From JAQVYV01 sp964507305 (lineage in GTDB: Bacteria > Bacillota > Clostridia > Saccharofermentanales > UBA5734), in assembly GCA_964507305.1 (NCBI GenBank), contig CAZDPQ010000120.1, forward strand, positions 1 through 7,448: a stretch of DNA of 7,448 bases, in the 5' to 3' direction. The position numbers were made by a program, and so were the translations under genes. Shown here in pieces: positions 6,073 through 7,448 of this stretch (positions within the stretch are counted from its first letter, which is position 1; each line of letters opens with the position of its first letter). The notes under the pieces were generated by a model. It did not search any database and was not told where the DNA came from. It saw only the letters and a program-made list of their open reading frames with translations.

Positions 6073-6101
6073 AGTATAAAGGAGCCCGCCTCTTTTGTCA
6101 A
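6073..6101 (-). promoter_or_regulatory. Sigma-70-type promoter of the dctPQM operon
   Basis: On the - strand TTGACA (6101-6096) and TATACT (6078-6073) are separated by exactly 17 nt. The -35 is a full consensus match and the -10 is one base off TATAAT. Initiation is predicted near G6068/A6067, giving a leader of about 152 nt. The -35 box overlaps the TGA stop codon (6100-6098) of the upstream symporter gene. Confidence 0.85.
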
Positions 6102-7448
6102 GACGGCGACGCCGGCTGGTCGGGCTGCTGTTGCCCCTTGCCCTTCCCTGTCCGGGATTTCCGGGCTTTGAGCATGAAAATCTGCAGAAAAATGAAGTAC
6201 ACTACAATAAATGCCATGGTCAGGTACAGCATCGTATCGGACTGCGGCGCCAGGGAGACCAGCAGCAGCATCGGGATGCCGAACAGGATGGCGAAACCGC
6301 TGCCCGCGACCAGGTTGTTGGCGGCGGGGGTCTTGAAATCCGGATCGATCTCGCGCAGGAGGATGACGCCGGAACTGATCACTCCCGTCAGCATGCCGTA
6401 CATGGACAGGAATGCCTCATAATAATAGGCAGGAAACAGGATCTTGCATATCCAGATCAGGTACAGGAACGTCAAAACGCCGCCAGCCAGGCAGAGCAGC
6501 AAGAAAGGGATCCACAGGCCGGACAGCTTGGCGATGTTGATGCTGGCGACGCCTCCGATGATCATCAGGTCAAACGAGATGCCGGAGATCCTGCCGAGCA
6601 GATAATTGTTCTGATACTGGCGCGTCATGAGCCTGGACTTGCGCAGTTTCCGCAGGACGATTTTGATCAGCGATGCGATCAGCGAACCGATGATGAAATT
6701 GAAGCCCCAGATCAGCGGCGCGACCAGCTTGTGGGCGCCGGGCGCATAGGCGGCAAGCAGCTCGGTGACACCATAAGAAAGAAGGAAGGTGATCAGATAA
6801 GCGATCATGACAAGCGCGAACTGGATGGAGAGGCGGTCGATGGATTCCGAAACCGGGATCTCGTTGTTCTGCTCGAACAGCTCCGTCGTCACGGAACCTG
6901 AAAGATTATCCGGATCTTTGATGGTGATCTTCCCCTGCTTTTTCAATACATTCAAATAGATGATGCCGACGATGCAGGCACACAGGAAGCCGGCGGCCGC
7001 GATGGAAAGCCCGAAGGACTGCCCTCCCTCGAAGCCGAGCTTCTCGTACATCAGCCCGACATTGTTGGCCTGTCCCGGACCCTGGCCGAACCCCATCGGC
7101 AGCAGGATGCCGGATGCCTTGAAAAGGCCCGGCACAAGGGTGTAGGAAAGGACCGTCGTGATCACAAGTCCCGTAAATCCCTGGAGCAGATAGCCGCTCA
7201 CGATCAGCGCGCCGCTTTTCGACGCGGTGAAATCGGTGTTGTACTTTTCATCCCGCTTTTCGGCGGCCTTGAGCGAAAGGGCGATGAATCCGATCGCGAT
7301 GGCATGATAGGTCATGGATTCCATGAATGAAGAATCGACGAGCCCGAACTTTTCCGTCGCCATCTTGAGGAACAACATAAGGAAACCGGCGATCACCGCC
7401 GTCGGCATCAGGCTCTTGCGGACGATCGGGATCTTCCTCCGCAGAACG
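6098..7448 (-). CDS. Sodium/glutamate symporter, ESS (GltS) family, 5' end missing
   Basis: The reading frame stays open to the right edge, so the gene begins outside the window. The ATG at 7408 is internal: the codons before it continue a typical family sequence, LRRKIPIVRKSLMP. About 449 residues are visible and nearly all are membrane segments. Two family blocks are clear, one in each half: GFGQGPGQANNVGLMYEKLGF followed by an Ala/Gly-rich helix, and YGMLTGVISSGVILLREIDPDF later. These match the inverted-repeat architecture of ESS carriers, which bring in glutamate (or a related anion) with Na+. The last 20 or so residues (KARKSRTGKGKGQQQPDQPASPS) are a basic, then polar, probably cytoplasmic tail. 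Glutamate as substrate is inferred; this branch differs from E. coli GltS, so I give no symbol. It is followed directly by the promoter of the TRAP operon, with no separate terminator seen. Confidence 0.88.
   Translation of the reverse strand, partial: VLRRKIPIVRKSLMPTAVIAGFLMLFLKMATEKFGLVDSSFMESMTYHAIAIGFIALSLKAAEKRDEKYNTDFTASKSGALIVSGYLLQGFTGLVITTVLSYTLVPGLFKASGILLPMGFGQGPGQANNVGLMYEKLGFEGGQSFGLSIAAAGFLCACIVGIIYLNVLKKQGKITIKDPDNLSGSVTTELFEQNNEIPVSESIDRLSIQFALVMIAYLITFLLSYGVTELLAAYAPGAHKLVAPLIWGFNFIIGSLIASLIKIVLRKLRKSRLMTRQYQNNYLLGRISGISFDLMIIGGVASINIAKLSGLWIPFLLLCLAGGVLTFLYLIWICKILFPAYYYEAFLSMYGMLTGVISSGVILLREIDPDFKTPAANNLVAGSGFAILFGIPMLLLVSLAPQSDTMLYLTMAFIVVYFIFLQIFMLKARKSRTGKGKGQQQPDQPASPS

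Noticed and set aside
7406..7408. ATG at 7408 as the start of the symporter
   Set aside because: The frame stays open to the window edge and the codons before the ATG continue the family sequence; a GGAGG in this stretch is about 29 nt away, too far to serve this ATG. The gene is cut by the window.
1..7448. Mobile elements, CRISPR arrays, tRNAs, defence genes or toxin-antitoxin pairs
   Set aside because: No spaced direct repeats, transposase frames, tRNA cloverleaf signatures or such gene products are visible; gene order and families are those of ordinary chromosomal housekeeping and transport.

Overview
The window (7,448 bp, visibly GC-rich) looks like an ordinary chromosomal segment of an anaerobic, probably monoderm bacterium. 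Bacillota (Clostridia-like) is my best guess. The reasons are a small SRP RNA directly upstream of dnaX, a TRAP substrate-binding protein made as a lipoprotein, a DivIC/FtsB-like protein, and Na+-type carboxylate/amino-acid transporters. Species or family cannot be fixed from sequence alone.

Layout, left to right: the 3' end of a septum-formation-initiator (FtsB/DivIC) gene on + (2-106). Everything else is on the - strand and is best read from right to left. (a) A sodium/glutamate symporter (ESS/GltS family) gene enters from the right edge without its start and ends at 6098. (b) A complete tripartite TRAP transporter operon follows: lipoprotein receptor dctP (4830-5915), small permease dctQ (4329-4814) and large permease dctM (3025-4332). 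Its near-consensus promoter has its -35 box overlapping the symporter stop codon, and its leader is about 150 nt. (c) A terminator region of three hairpins lies at 2714-2919; one has a perfect G4-A-G5-A-G5-A-G5-A-G4 tract in its loop. (d) A housekeeping unit follows: extended -10 promoter, small SRP RNA (4.5S type, ffs), dnaX (DNA polymerase III tau/gamma) and recR. The usual ybaB/ebfC gene between dnaX and recR is missing.

How the genes work together: ffs-dnaX-recR is a replication, repair and secretion housekeeping unit. The TRAP proteins make one Na+-driven importer for an organic acid, and the ESS protein is a second Na+-coupled anion importer, so the right half is a solute-uptake island.

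I see no defence system, mobile element, CRISPR array or tRNA, and no new protein system. The most notable signal is in RNA. The leader of the TRAP operon can form an 18-bp hairpin that buries the dctP ribosome binding site and is followed by a short U run. A second hairpin just upstream uses the same 5' arm, so the two exclude each other. That is the architecture of a cis-acting switch or attenuator of a class I do not recognise. The second notable signal is the G-quadruplex-forming tract inside the TRAP operon terminator.
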